A DNA stretch of 15,394 nt from Methylococcales bacterium (GCA_023134955.1 JAGLUC010000090.1:1-15394), one strand, 5' to 3'; shown: positions 8,023-14,605, counted from the stretch's first letter. Notes: a model not told the origin generated them from the letters alone. Made by a program: numbers and translations.

Positions 8023-8287
8023 ATAATTATCCTAATGTAACTACTCACCCATTAAAAAGGAAGATGCAGGTTGTTGATTTATCAGGCTTGTGCAACAAGG
8101 ATGTTGCACCAGAGCTTACATGGACGTATTCACGCGTCCTGATAAATCAATGATCTGCATCTTTCAAGTTCAGGATGGGGCGAGTAGATATATCCTAATA
8201 TTGGTTAATTATATGGTTCCCTAAGCTACTGGTTTATCAAAAGTTTATATCTGTCGTCCTGAGTATTCTTGAATGTGAAGAGTATAT
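7919..8287 (-). mobile_element. Internally deleted ISAs1-like element (MITE-like)
   Basis: The 19-mer ATATACTCTTCACGCTCAA (7919-7937) recurs inverted at 8269-8287, where its reverse complement matches at 17 of 19 positions. The arms bracket the transposase remnant: the right arm lies upstream of its start codon and the left arm begins exactly where transposase similarity ends. This is the layout expected of an insertion sequence that lost its interior but kept both ends. Arm length fits ISAs1-type terminal repeats. I could not find a convincing target duplication outside the arms, so the insertion is old or the true ends lie slightly elsewhere. A second element (8037-8190) is inserted in its 5' leader. 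Confidence 0.55.
8037..8190. mobile_element. Palindromic element flanked by 9-bp direct repeats
   Basis: TATCCTAAT occurs at 8028-8036 and again at 8191-8199, flanking 154 bases whose halves are inverted copies. The matching arms are CTACTC 8041-8046 with 8182-8187, AAGATGCAG 8061-8069 with 8155-8163, and a perfect 13-bp pair 8074-8086 with 8138-8150. Inside these is a smaller 8-bp hairpin (8090-8097 with 8102-8109) and a 5-bp GGACG/CGTCC pair (8122-8126 with 8135-8139). It has no coding capacity. The direct repeats look like a target duplication, which suggests a MITE-like insertion inside the older ISAs1 remnant. Confidence 0.6.
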
Positions 8288-8299
8288 ATAGTTAGCATC

Positions 8300-8317
8300 G
8301 ACTATAATGACTATAAT
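8300..8317 (+). promoter_or_regulatory. Tandem GACTATAAT repeat with two -10-like boxes
   Basis: GACTATAAT occurs twice in direct succession (8300-8308 and 8309-8317), giving two perfect TATAAT hexamers 9 bases apart. They lie about 150 bases upstream of the helicase start and just outside the mobile element remnant. No good -35 box sits at the right distance (the best candidates fall in 8280-8294), so promoter activity is uncertain. Confidence 0.35.
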
Positions 8318-8411
8318 TTACACGCTAAGTGCCACTCTTCTAATACTCCTTCAATGATTGTTTTGATGATTTAGATACCTTGTAGAGAGAATTTTAGACC
8401 GTTACATTATC

Positions 8412-8430
8412 CGTCAATGTATTATTGACG
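8412..8430 (+). other. Small hairpin in the helicase leader
   Basis: CGTCAAT (8412-8418) pairs with ATTGACG (8424-8430) around a 5-base loop, about 34 bases before the helicase ATG. It might influence translation of the helicase mRNA, whose start lacks a Shine-Dalgarno. Leaders of RNA helicase genes are often regulated, but no specific cold-shock element is recognised here. Confidence 0.3.
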
Positions 8431-8463
8431 TACTACCCGTATTAATCACCTAAAAAATATTAA

Positions 8464-9756
8464 ATGTCTTTTGATCAATTAAATTTATCAGCACCTTTAC
8501 TTCAAGCCATTACTGAACAGGGTTATGACAAACCGACACCTGTCCAGGAAAAAGCTATTCCTGTCATTTTAGAAGGCAAAGATATTCTTGCTGGTGCGCA
8601 AACAGGTACAGGTAAAACAGCGGGCTTTGCTTTACCTTTATTAGAATTGCTAAACAATCAAGCCGCTAAAAAACCTCGGACTATTAGAGCTTTAATACTT
8701 ACACCCACTCGTGAACTTGCTGCACAAGTGCATGAAAGTTTTGTCACTTATGGCAAACATACCTCCCTATTTTCTGTGGTTGTATTTGGTGGTGTCAGTA
8801 TTCATTCTCAGATTAAACGCTTACAAGGTGGCACTGATATACTTGTTGCCACGCCAGGGCGATTACTAGATTTACTATATCAAAAGAAAATCAACCTCTC
8901 GCAGGTACAATTTTTTGTACTGGATGAAGCTGACCGTATGCTGGATATGGGATTTATTAGAGATATTAAAAAAGTCATTGATGTATTACCTAAACAACGA
9001 CAAAACCTATTATTTTCTGCCACTTATTCTAAAGAAATTAAAACACTCGCTTCTCAATTATTAAATGACCCTGTTGAAGTAGCTGTTGCCAGAGAAAATA
9101 CTACGGCTGAAAGAATTTCCCAACGTGTTTATCCCATAAAAAAAGAAAATAAACGTGAGTTAGTGTCCTGGTTAATCGGAGATGGTAACTGGTTACAAGT
9201 ATTAATTTTTGTTCGTACCAAACATGGTGCAGATCGTTTATGTCGACAATTAATCAATGATGGCATTCGCTGTGCCGCATTACATGGCAATAAAAGCCAA
9301 GGTGCTAGAACAAAAGCATTGGCAGCTTTCAAAGAAGGCAAAATAACAGCTTTAATCGCTACAGATATTGCTGCTCGCGGATTAGATATCGATCAATTAC
9401 CTCATGTGATTAATTTTGATCTACCCGCAGTTGCAGAAGATTATGTTCATCGTATTGGTCGAACAGGTAGAGCTGGCGCAGAGGGTGAAGCGATTTCTTT
9501 AGTGACACAGGATGAAGCTCATTTGTTGTATGAAATTGAAAAATTAATGAACAAACAAATTCCAAGAGTTGATGATACCGGCTATGAAACGGTTCACCTT
9601 AAAGTAGCAAAGAAAACCAAAGCAAAATCTAAAACTAATTTAAATACTAGAAAAAGAACAGCGAGTAAAGGGCGTAGAGAGAGCTCAGACTCTAGTAAGC
9701 AAAATTCTAAACATGCCAATCATCAACAGGCGAAAAGTCGTAATAGAAATAGGTAA
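8464..9756 (+). CDS. rhlE: DEAD-box ATP-dependent RNA helicase, RhlE-like
   Basis: ATP-dependent unwinding of RNA duplexes in ribosome assembly or RNA decay. All core motifs are present: Q motif (Phe3 with GYDKPTPVQ 20-28), motif I AQTGTGKT (45-52), PTREL (81-85), TPGR (130-133), DEAD (154-157), SAT (185-187), ARGLD (304-308) and HRIGRTGRAG (329-338). MSFDQLNLS at the start and the AQTGTGKTAGFALPLL segment are typical of RhlE rather than DeaD, SrmB or DbpA. After about residue 370 there is a basic Lys/Arg/Ser/Asn tail of some 60 residues, common in RhlE and probably RNA-binding. The start matches the family, yet no Shine-Dalgarno precedes it (the sequence before the ATG is nearly all A/T). 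It is convergent to the desaturase gene. Confidence 0.93.
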   Translation: MSFDQLNLSAPLLQAITEQGYDKPTPVQEKAIPVILEGKDILAGAQTGTGKTAGFALPLLELLNNQAAKKPRTIRALILTPTRELAAQVHESFVTYGKHTSLFSVVVFGGVSIHSQIKRLQGGTDILVATPGRLLDLLYQKKINLSQVQFFVLDEADRMLDMGFIRDIKKVIDVLPKQRQNLLFSATYSKEIKTLASQLLNDPVEVAVARENTTAERISQRVYPIKKENKRELVSWLIGDGNWLQVLIFVRTKHGADRLCRQLINDGIRCAALHGNKSQGARTKALAAFKEGKITALIATDIAARGLDIDQLPHVINFDLPAVAEDYVHRIGRTGRAGAEGEAISLVTQDEAHLLYEIEKLMNKQIPRVDDTGYETVHLKVAKKTKAKSKTNLNTRKRTASKGRRESSDSSKQNSKHANHQQAKSRNRNR

Positions 9757-9786
9757 AGGCGAAAAAGAAACAGCGCATTTCGCCTT
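9756..9786. terminator. Hairpin between convergent rhlE and desaturase genes
   Basis: AAGGCGAAA (9756-9764) pairs perfectly with TTTCGCCTT (9778-9786) around a 13-base loop. The stem starts at the last base of the helicase stop codon and lies 24 bases beyond the stop of the convergent desaturase gene. No long T-run follows on either strand. The position and the A/T ends of the stem suit a bidirectional terminator. Confidence 0.55.
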
Positions 9787-9810
9787 CACACCATAAATAT
9801 CATCTATCCG

Positions 9811-10947
9811 CTAAGCCATTTTAGGCTTTAACATAGAGGTTCTTCCTATCATAATATCAACCGCTTTTAATAAGCGCTTAAACACTGATTCCTGAATATA
9901 AGGAATTCCGTGTTTTTTACACACCTCAACCACTAAAGGTTGTACATATTGATATTGTCTTAATGGCAGGTCTGGCCATAAATGATGTTCTACCTGATAA
10001 TTTAACCAACCATAGAAAAAGTCATTTCTGTCTGATCCTGTTGGGTAATTTACCGATCCAAGAATCTGACGTAAATAATACTCACCTCGCCCTTTGCCTT
10101 TTTCATCAAACATCATCACATCATCACCTGCATGATTAGGTACAATCACTAAAAAGGCGTGCATATTAGTAAAAATTTCCGCCATAATGCTTGTTAATAA
10201 TACATTTGTTGCTGCAAATGTTCCTAAAGGTAAAAATAATAAGGGTACTACTACAAAACGGAAAGTAGCGTAAGGCAGGATGCTTTGAAACCATAAAGCA
10301 CGTCCCTGCTGAGAAAATAAACTCCATGCTTGTAGTCGTGTTATTTCTGGGTTTGCCTTACCCTGTTGACGAGTCTGGCTAATTACTAATTCTTTATGTG
10401 TTCTTGGAGTGTAATAAAGTATTTTCCATACCGCTGTAAAAATACCAACTACAATGACACGTATCCACATAGGAGTAGCTGACTGTCTTAACCATTCCAT
10501 ATTATGTTGCAAATGATCTGGGTCTAGTTTTTCACCCAGATTATAGTGATGCAATACGTCGTGTTCTTGATGCCAGCCTGCGGGCGTAATCCAGTCAGGC
10601 CAGTCTATGAAACGTCTCCAGCCTTGTGCAAAAACTTTACTCTTATATCTATTAGGTACTTGCTCAATTTTATCATAGCCTTTATGCACAATAGGATGAG
10701 TCATCTGTGTCCAGCGGGTAAAACTGCCCTGGCTAATTAATAATGCGGAAATAGGATTTGGGAAAATCCACGCTGTGCCATAGCCTAATAAAGAACAAAT
10801 CTGTCCCCAGCGTTCCATTTTTTTTAAATGCTGAATATCTTCTTCACCCATTCTAGCAAGAGCTTGTTGATGAATTTCATTTAGATCTTTTGCTAATTGT
10901 TCCCTATCAACATTCTGATAACTGTTTAAACTCAATTTATTCTCCAC
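9811..10947 (-). CDS. Membrane fatty acid desaturase
   Basis: Integral membrane di-iron enzyme that introduces double bonds into acyl chains. The three histidine boxes are clear: HPIVH (84-88, HxxxH), HDVLHH (129-134, HxxxHH) and QVEHH (318-322, QxxHH). His263 and His272 lie in the conserved MHAFLVIVPNHAGDD region. Hydrophobic segments occur around 50-72, 160-180 and 224-262. No N-terminal cytochrome b5 (HPGG) is present. At 378 residues it resembles the QxxHH front-end-type desaturases; regiospecificity cannot be read. The open frame starts with GTG at 10947, one base after the upstream gene's stop, but GGAG sits 6 bases before an in-frame TTG at 10935, which may be the real start (374 aa). 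It is the last gene of a tight run with the anchor and HupE-like genes. Confidence 0.88.
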   Translation of the reverse strand: MENKLSLNSYQNVDREQLAKDLNEIHQQALARMGEEDIQHLKKMERWGQICSLLGYGTAWIFPNPISALLISQGSFTRWTQMTHPIVHKGYDKIEQVPNRYKSKVFAQGWRRFIDWPDWITPAGWHQEHDVLHHYNLGEKLDPDHLQHNMEWLRQSATPMWIRVIVVGIFTAVWKILYYTPRTHKELVISQTRQQGKANPEITRLQAWSLFSQQGRALWFQSILPYATFRFVVVPLLFLPLGTFAATNVLLTSIMAEIFTNMHAFLVIVPNHAGDDVMMFDEKGKGRGEYYLRQILGSVNYPTGSDRNDFFYGWLNYQVEHHLWPDLPLRQYQYVQPLVVEVCKKHGIPYIQESVFKRLLKAVDIMIGRTSMLKPKMA

Positions 10948-10948
10948 T

Positions 10949-11500
10949 CTAGCGTAAACCCATCATTTTATAGTTTCCGCGTGTTTTTAAAATAATAGTT
11001 ATGCTTTGATTGGTTTTATTTTCCCAATACCAACCATGTGAGCCTGTAAAGGGTGCTGTTAAAGAACCACTTGATTTACTTTGTGTGCTTTCTTTATAAC
11101 TTTTAAAATAACCTGTCTTATCCCCTTCGGGTTCACCATGAAAATCAAAATATAATTTTTCTCCATTTGTCTCCCAGATAAATTCTATTTTTTCACCTTT
11201 AACAATATAAAATTTATACTCTAAGCCCTTTTTTGCAGGTACGGTAATAAGTATAGAATCTTGCCATTGTAATACTGGGCTATTTTTATCAATTACTTCT
11301 GGACAAGTTACTACGCTGAGTTTTTGTTCATCCACAGTAGCTGCTAATACGGTTAAACCCAATGACTTTCCTAATCCTGTTGGGTCAATATTAAATTCAG
11401 CAGGAAGTACTGCAACAAGCAAAATAACAATCGCTAACAAAGTTGATGAAATGCACGCCACAATCAGTGACTTAATGGATGGTTGAGGTAATGTATTCAT
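10949..11500 (-). CDS. Membrane-anchored HupE/UreJ partner protein
   Basis: The 183-residue protein has a short cytoplasmic start, one hydrophobic helix (11-33), then LPAEFNIDPTGLGKSLGLT (32-50) and an exported beta-rich domain. It resembles proteins usually annotated as 'transmembrane anchor protein'. The C-terminal part contains FDFHGEPEG (118-126) and APFTGSHGWYWENK (149-162), also typical. Such proteins are found beside HupE/UreJ-family genes, as here: the HupE-like stop and this ATG are separated by one base. The desaturase gene follows after another single base, so the three are probably translated together. No enzymatic motif is seen. The His and acidic residues in the exported domain could bind metal, but that is speculation. 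Confidence 0.75.
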   Translation of the reverse strand: MNTLPQPSIKSLIVACISSTLLAIVILLVAVLPAEFNIDPTGLGKSLGLTVLAATVDEQKLSVVTCPEVIDKNSPVLQWQDSILITVPAKKGLEYKFYIVKGEKIEFIWETNGEKLYFDFHGEPEGDKTGYFKSYKESTQSKSSGSLTAPFTGSHGWYWENKTNQSITIILKTRGNYKMMGLR

Positions 11501-11501
11501 T

Positions 11502-12194
11502 TTAAAGTGTAAAATAAGCAGTTAATTGATAGCCCAGTAAAACCAGACCTCCAGACATTAATAAAGTATTAGACAGGGTTGAAAAAGTGTAATAACTTTT
11601 ATGCCTGCGCCAAAAACCTAGCAGAGTCAGGATAAAGAGTAATGCGATGCCCTGACCTATTTCTACACCTACATTGAAGGCTAACATATTGCCAATCAGG
11701 TTCTCTTGGGGTAAATCAAAGTCTTGTAACTTTGTGGACAAACCAAAACCATGGAATAAACCAAAAATGAGTACCGCTATTTTTGTATTAGGTTGAACAC
11801 CCAATATTCGCTTAAGTCCACCTAAGTTATCAAAACCTTTGTAGATAATTGAAAATGCAATCACTGCATCTATCAGATAGACATTGACATTAATATGATT
11901 AAAAACGCCAAATAATAAAGTAATACTATGGCCTAGAGTAAATAGGCTGACATAAATCAATATATCGCGGATACGAAATAGAAAAAATACCACTCCAACT
12001 AAAAACAACAGATGATCATATCCTGTCACCATATGTTTAGCCCCTATATATAAAAAAGGGATGATGGCAGAGCCTTCGTTAGTGGTTAAAAACTGTTCAG
12101 TATTACTATCAACACCATGCGCAAAGCAACTGGCATTAAACAGCAATAATAAAAGTCCAACTAAATAACTTATTTTTTTTAAGGTCAGATGCAT
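11502..12194 (-). CDS. HupE/UreJ-family membrane protein
   Basis: The 230-residue product has a signal peptide with likely cleavage after CFA (25), leaving His-Gly at the mature N-terminus, followed by about six hydrophobic helices. Family marks are GAKHMVTGYDHLLF (51-64), FTLGHSITLLFG (85-96), FGLFHGFGLS (144-153) and FNVGVEIGQ (173-181). The conserved His54, Asp60, His61, His89, His148 and Glu178 could line a metal path. HupE and UreJ are implicated in nickel or cobalt uptake, but this subgroup (HupE/UreJ_2) usually lies outside hydrogenase or urease clusters. Neither enzyme is encoded here, so the substrate is unknown. It starts 47 bases after the GspF-like gene. Confidence 0.85.
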   Translation of the reverse strand: MHLTLKKISYLVGLLLLLFNASCFAHGVDSNTEQFLTTNEGSAIIPFLYIGAKHMVTGYDHLLFLVGVVFFLFRIRDILIYVSLFTLGHSITLLFGVFNHINVNVYLIDAVIAFSIIYKGFDNLGGLKRILGVQPNTKIAVLIFGLFHGFGLSTKLQDFDLPQENLIGNMLAFNVGVEIGQGIALLFILTLLGFWRRHKSYYTFSTLSNTLLMSGGLVLLGYQLTAYFTL

Positions 12195-12241
12195 AATGAA
12201 GTGAATTAAAAATATAACCTTTCTATTCTAGCATTCATTTT

Positions 12242-13231
12242 TTATAAGGGTAGAGCGTTACTTGAATAATTGTTGATTATTGAATACGCCATCCAGCTGG
12301 CAATAAAAATATAAAAAACTCTAGGTATCCATTCAGCCAGCATATCATCCTGTAAATTAATGATTTCCGCTTCCATTTTTGTCCTGTGTAATAGAGATTC
12401 AGCAAGCTTGCCGCTTTGTTCACCTGCTATTAATAGTTGAATAGTTTGCTCATTAATATCATCTAATAGTATAAATGCATTTGTCAGACTATTCCCTTGC
12501 TGTATTGATTTTAATATCACTTCAAACTGGGTTTTTAAAATCGGATTTTTAATGTTATTAATTGCTTTAGGCACAGCCTCTAAAATAGGCATACCTGCTA
12601 TCAACAACAAACCCAAAGTAGTTAAAAATTCATTAATTTGGCGGGCTTTTAGCCAAGAGGAAATTAAGGGTAATTTTAACTGTAATTGATAAACCATATT
12701 CCCCAAGCCTAAAAATTTTAACCACCCTAAGGTTAACCATTTTGACAAGTTAAAACTGATATACAAAAATAATGCTAATTTAAATAAATGACCTATAGTC
12801 GTTACTAAATAAGTAAAAGCAGTTATTTTACTTTGTATTAATGCAGGTAATGGCTCAATAAATAAAGCTAAAACTAGAATGGCTAACGGTAAATAACATT
12901 TTGATTTTATTTTTTTATTGCGTGTTGATTGTTGGCTATAACTCTCTGCAAGCTGGATATAAACAACACCTAAACAACCACTTGCTTCACCCGCATTGAG
13001 TAATGCTTTATCTAAAGGATTAAACAGACCTAGTTTAACCCCTGTTTCTGCAATACTACGCCCAGCGTTAATTGCACGCTGTAATTGCTGGATTTTGTAT
13101 TGGGTTTTCAGGTCTTCTACTTTTATCAATTCAAACGCTTGCTCAGCAGGCAACCCAGCTTCATCTAAGCGGGATAATTGTAGATAAAATTCTGCCTGTT
13201 GCTCTAAAGTCTGGTTTTTTGGATTTTTCAT
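12242..13231 (-). CDS. Solo type II secretion F-domain (GspF/PilC-like) protein
   Basis: Inner-membrane platform-type protein. The 329 residues contain two T2SSF repeats, about 14-130 and 197-320, each with the diagnostic glycine motif: LNAGEASGCL (78-87) and LIAGEQSGKL (267-276). Hydrophobic segments lie near 112-130, 141-175 and 300-320. Usual GspF/PilC proteins are about 400 aa; this one lacks the extra N-terminal stretch. No ATPase (GspE/PilB), pseudopilin, prepilin peptidase or secretin gene is in the window, so it is an orphan that either serves a system elsewhere or has a different role. The ATG lies 7 bases after the stop of the small membrane protein gene, so the two are probably co-transcribed. 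Confidence 0.85.
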   Translation of the reverse strand: MKNPKNQTLEQQAEFYLQLSRLDEAGLPAEQAFELIKVEDLKTQYKIQQLQRAINAGRSIAETGVKLGLFNPLDKALLNAGEASGCLGVVYIQLAESYSQQSTRNKKIKSKCYLPLAILVLALFIEPLPALIQSKITAFTYLVTTIGHLFKLALFLYISFNLSKWLTLGWLKFLGLGNMVYQLQLKLPLISSWLKARQINEFLTTLGLLLIAGMPILEAVPKAINNIKNPILKTQFEVILKSIQQGNSLTNAFILLDDINEQTIQLLIAGEQSGKLAESLLHRTKMEAEIINLQDDMLAEWIPRVFYIFIASWMAYSIINNYSSNALPL

Positions 13232-13238
13232 GACTCAA

Positions 13239-13481
13239 TCAAGATAAAAAACGTAATACTAAATAAGGCACAAGATTAAACATAAAAATACTCAATTTAT
13301 AAAAAGCCATCGCTGAATAATGAATGGTATCAAAGCTATTTTCTGATAATTTAAACCATTGACCATGTAGTCGATATATTTTGTCACGGGCTAAGGTAAA
13401 ACCTAAAAACCATATCGTTAAAATGCCAAAATTAATCACAGCACACCAAGCTAACAATTCTCTTATTGTTTCAATATTCAT
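13239..13481 (-). CDS. Small membrane protein, DUF6868-like
   Basis: The 80-residue protein has two hydrophobic helices, about 15-32 (CAVINFGILTIWFLGFTL region) and 61-79 (YKLSIFMFNLVPYLVLRFL), joined by a charged loop containing LHGQWFKLSENSFDTIHY (39-56). This pattern, with the N-terminal ETIRELLAWCAVINF, matches small proteins of unknown function assigned to DUF6868, widespread in marine and methylotrophic gammaproteobacteria. A TGAGATAAACC leader gives a fair Shine-Dalgarno. It is probably co-transcribed with the GspF-like gene 7 bases downstream. Function unknown; no catalytic motif. Confidence 0.7.
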   Translation of the reverse strand: MNIETIRELLAWCAVINFGILTIWFLGFTLARDKIYRLHGQWFKLSENSFDTIHYSAMAFYKLSIFMFNLVPYLVLRFLS

Positions 13482-13504
13482 GGTTTATCTCATTAAAATA
13501 ATGC

Positions 13505-13535
13505 TTAACCCTCCTTTTTCAAAAAAGGAAGTTAA
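13505..13535 (-). terminator. A/T-rich hairpin after the nucleotidase gene
   Basis: TTAAC at 13505-13509 pairs with GTTAA at 13531-13535, and the inner TCCTTTT (13512-13518) pairs with AAAAGGA (13523-13529), with a small bulge between. On the minus strand it lies 23 bases beyond the nucleotidase stop and is followed by a T-rich but interrupted stretch. It may terminate nucleotidase transcription before the DUF6868 gene, or be a common intergenic palindrome. Confidence 0.4.
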
Positions 13536-13557
13536 AAAGGTAATACTTTCATAGCCT

Positions 13558-14484
13558 CTAATTGTCTTTATTAGCAATACCAAAAGGAATATGTACCATT
13601 GGGATTTCCCCTGTACCCGATTCTAAATGATTTTTTTGATCATCAAAAAACATATGGGGTTTCAACCTTGATAATATTCTATCTTTTTCCATTCCACCTA
13701 AAAAGAATGTTTCATTGGCACTTACACCCCAATTTTCCAGGGTTGTGATTACACGCTCATGTGTGGGAGCATTTCTTGCTGTTACAATTGCTATTCGTAC
13801 AATTCGCTTATAAGCTCTGTTTTTTTCAACTTGCTCATCTTCCAGCTGTTGAATAAACGATAATTTTCTAAATAAATCGGCTAAAGGCCCGGCTTTGTGT
13901 GGAATATGAGAATGACTGACTTCATGATCTATAAATTCAGATAAATCACCCTTTTTATAAACAGTTTCTGCCTCGTCATCGACAATTACTCCATCAAAAT
14001 CAAAGGCAATTCTAAGCTCTTCTTCACTATCATCAATCACCTTCCCTGGTAGCACCATACCTGCTGGATAACCTGCATCTATGGAATTTATCACATCACC
14101 TTTATTGGCAGATAAAAATAAGGAAGCATTAAAAGCTGGAATATATTGATAAGGGGACTTACCTTCCATAAAAGCTGCGCGAGAAATATCCAGTCCATAA
14201 TGTTTAATAGACCGAAAAACCCGTTTACCTGTAGAGGCTGAATTTTTAGATAGCAAAACAACCTCGACAGGTTGTTGTTGCTTAAAATGTTTATTAATAT
14301 TGAGGAATCGTTTAATAAAAGGAAAGGCTACCCCTTTGCCTAATACCTTATCTAAGCTTTGTTCCTGAAATTGTTTATATGCCTTAGCCCCTTGCTCGAC
14401 AAAAACCGAATGTGATTCAGAAAGATCAAATAATGCGCTGGATGAAACAGCAATGACTAGTTTTTTTTCTATGGGGTATGACAT
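13558..14484 (-). CDS. Cytosolic 5'-nucleotidase (NT5C1 family)
   Basis: HAD-fold phosphatase related to animal cytosolic 5'-nucleotidase I, which dephosphorylates AMP and other nucleoside monophosphates. Shared marks are LFDLSESH (18-25), GVAFPFIKRFLNIN (51-64), VFRSIKHYGLDISRAAF (89-105) and FNASLFLSAN (118-127). HAD motif I is FDFDGVIVDDEAE (161-173), with nucleophile Asp162 and acid/base Asp164. Motif II is IVTARNAPTHERV (233-245) and motif III MFFDDQ (278-283). Length (308 aa) is normal. Neighbours on both sides are unrelated, so it probably has its own promoter in 14485-14560. That gap also contains a plus-strand promoter and RNA gene, so the regulatory regions overlap. Confidence 0.9.
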   Translation of the reverse strand: MSYPIEKKLVIAVSSSALFDLSESHSVFVEQGAKAYKQFQEQSLDKVLGKGVAFPFIKRFLNINKHFKQQQPVEVVLLSKNSASTGKRVFRSIKHYGLDISRAAFMEGKSPYQYIPAFNASLFLSANKGDVINSIDAGYPAGMVLPGKVIDDSEEELRIAFDFDGVIVDDEAETVYKKGDLSEFIDHEVSHSHIPHKAGPLADLFRKLSFIQQLEDEQVEKNRAYKRIVRIAIVTARNAPTHERVITTLENWGVSANETFFLGGMEKDRILSRLKPHMFFDDQKNHLESGTGEIPMVHIPFGIANKDN

Positions 14485-14513
14485 ATTAATTTAAGATTCA
14501 TTAGCTTAATCAC

Positions 14514-14541
14514 TTGACAATTTGTTGATATAAATTAAAAT
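14514..14541 (+). promoter_or_regulatory. Sigma70-type promoter driving the small RNA
   Basis: A perfect TTGACA -35 box (14514-14519) is followed after 16 bases by TAAAAT (14536-14541, five of six to consensus). It points rightwards although every gene from 9811 to the window end is on the minus strand. A start about 7 bases downstream would fall near 14548, immediately before a strong terminator, so the only product would be a very short RNA. Confidence 0.6.
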
Positions 14542-14552
14542 GAATATCAACA
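14523..14552. promoter_or_regulatory. Palindromic operator-like site around the -10 box
   Basis: TGTTGATAT (14523-14531) and ATATCAACA (14544-14552) form a perfect 9-bp inverted repeat with a 12-base spacer. The repeat straddles the -10 box of the plus-strand promoter and also lies upstream of the minus-strand nucleotidase gene. A repressor dimer here could block the RNA promoter. No regulator gene that would bind it is visible. Chance in AT-rich DNA is possible but 9 perfect pairs make it less likely. Confidence 0.45.
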
Positions 14553-14605
14553 TGGCTCCTTTCAGTTTATCTACTTCGGTAGGCTAAGCTGCTTAGGAGT
14601 TTTTT
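14548..14605 (+). ncRNA. Candidate small structured RNA beside the Abi_2 gene
   Basis: The predicted transcript of about 58 nt runs from the start inferred from the promoter to the T-run. It is almost wholly one hairpin in three stacked parts: CTCCT/AGGAG (14556-14560 with 14595-14599), CAGTTTA/TAAGCTG (14563-14569 with 14585-14591, one G-U pair) and CTAC/GTAG (14571-14574 with 14579-14582). A very stable UUCG tetraloop closed by C-G caps it. Its 3' end is 20 bases from the 3' end of the convergent Abi_2 gene. Abi_2/AbiF loci are known to carry conserved non-coding RNAs, so an antitoxin or regulatory RNA is plausible. I cannot match it to the published consensus; expression is unproven. Confidence 0.5.
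14556..14605 (+). terminator. Strong intrinsic terminator, plus strand
   Basis: A 44-base interrupted hairpin (14556-14599) with a UUCG tetraloop is followed directly by six T's (14600-14605), the classical rho-independent layout. It works only for plus-strand transcription, because the minus-strand side has no T-run. No plus-strand protein gene lies upstream for almost 5 kb, so it most simply ends the short RNA started at the promoter just before it. Confidence 0.75.

Noticed and set aside
8037..8190. The repeat-rich gap as a CRISPR array.
   Set aside because: The repeats are nested inverted arms rather than regularly spaced direct repeats, and no cas gene is present.
7890..8300. Target-site duplication flanking the outer IS-like inverted repeats.
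   Set aside because: Only a loose similarity (TTGGC before the left arm, TTAGC after the right arm) is visible, too weak to call.
11502..12194. HupE-like gene as evidence of a hydrogenase or urease locus.
   Set aside because: No hydrogenase or urease structural or maturation genes are in the window, and this HupE/UreJ subgroup is common outside such loci.
14506..14553. A minus-strand 15-codon hydrophobic peptide frame preceded by AAGGAG.
   Set aside because: The GGAG is only two bases from the ATG, the peptide is tiny, and the sequence coincides with the palindrome and plus-strand promoter, which explain it better.
14556..14605. The hairpin as terminator of the Abi_2 gene.
   Set aside because: The six T's follow the stem only on the plus strand, whereas the Abi_2 gene is read on the minus strand.
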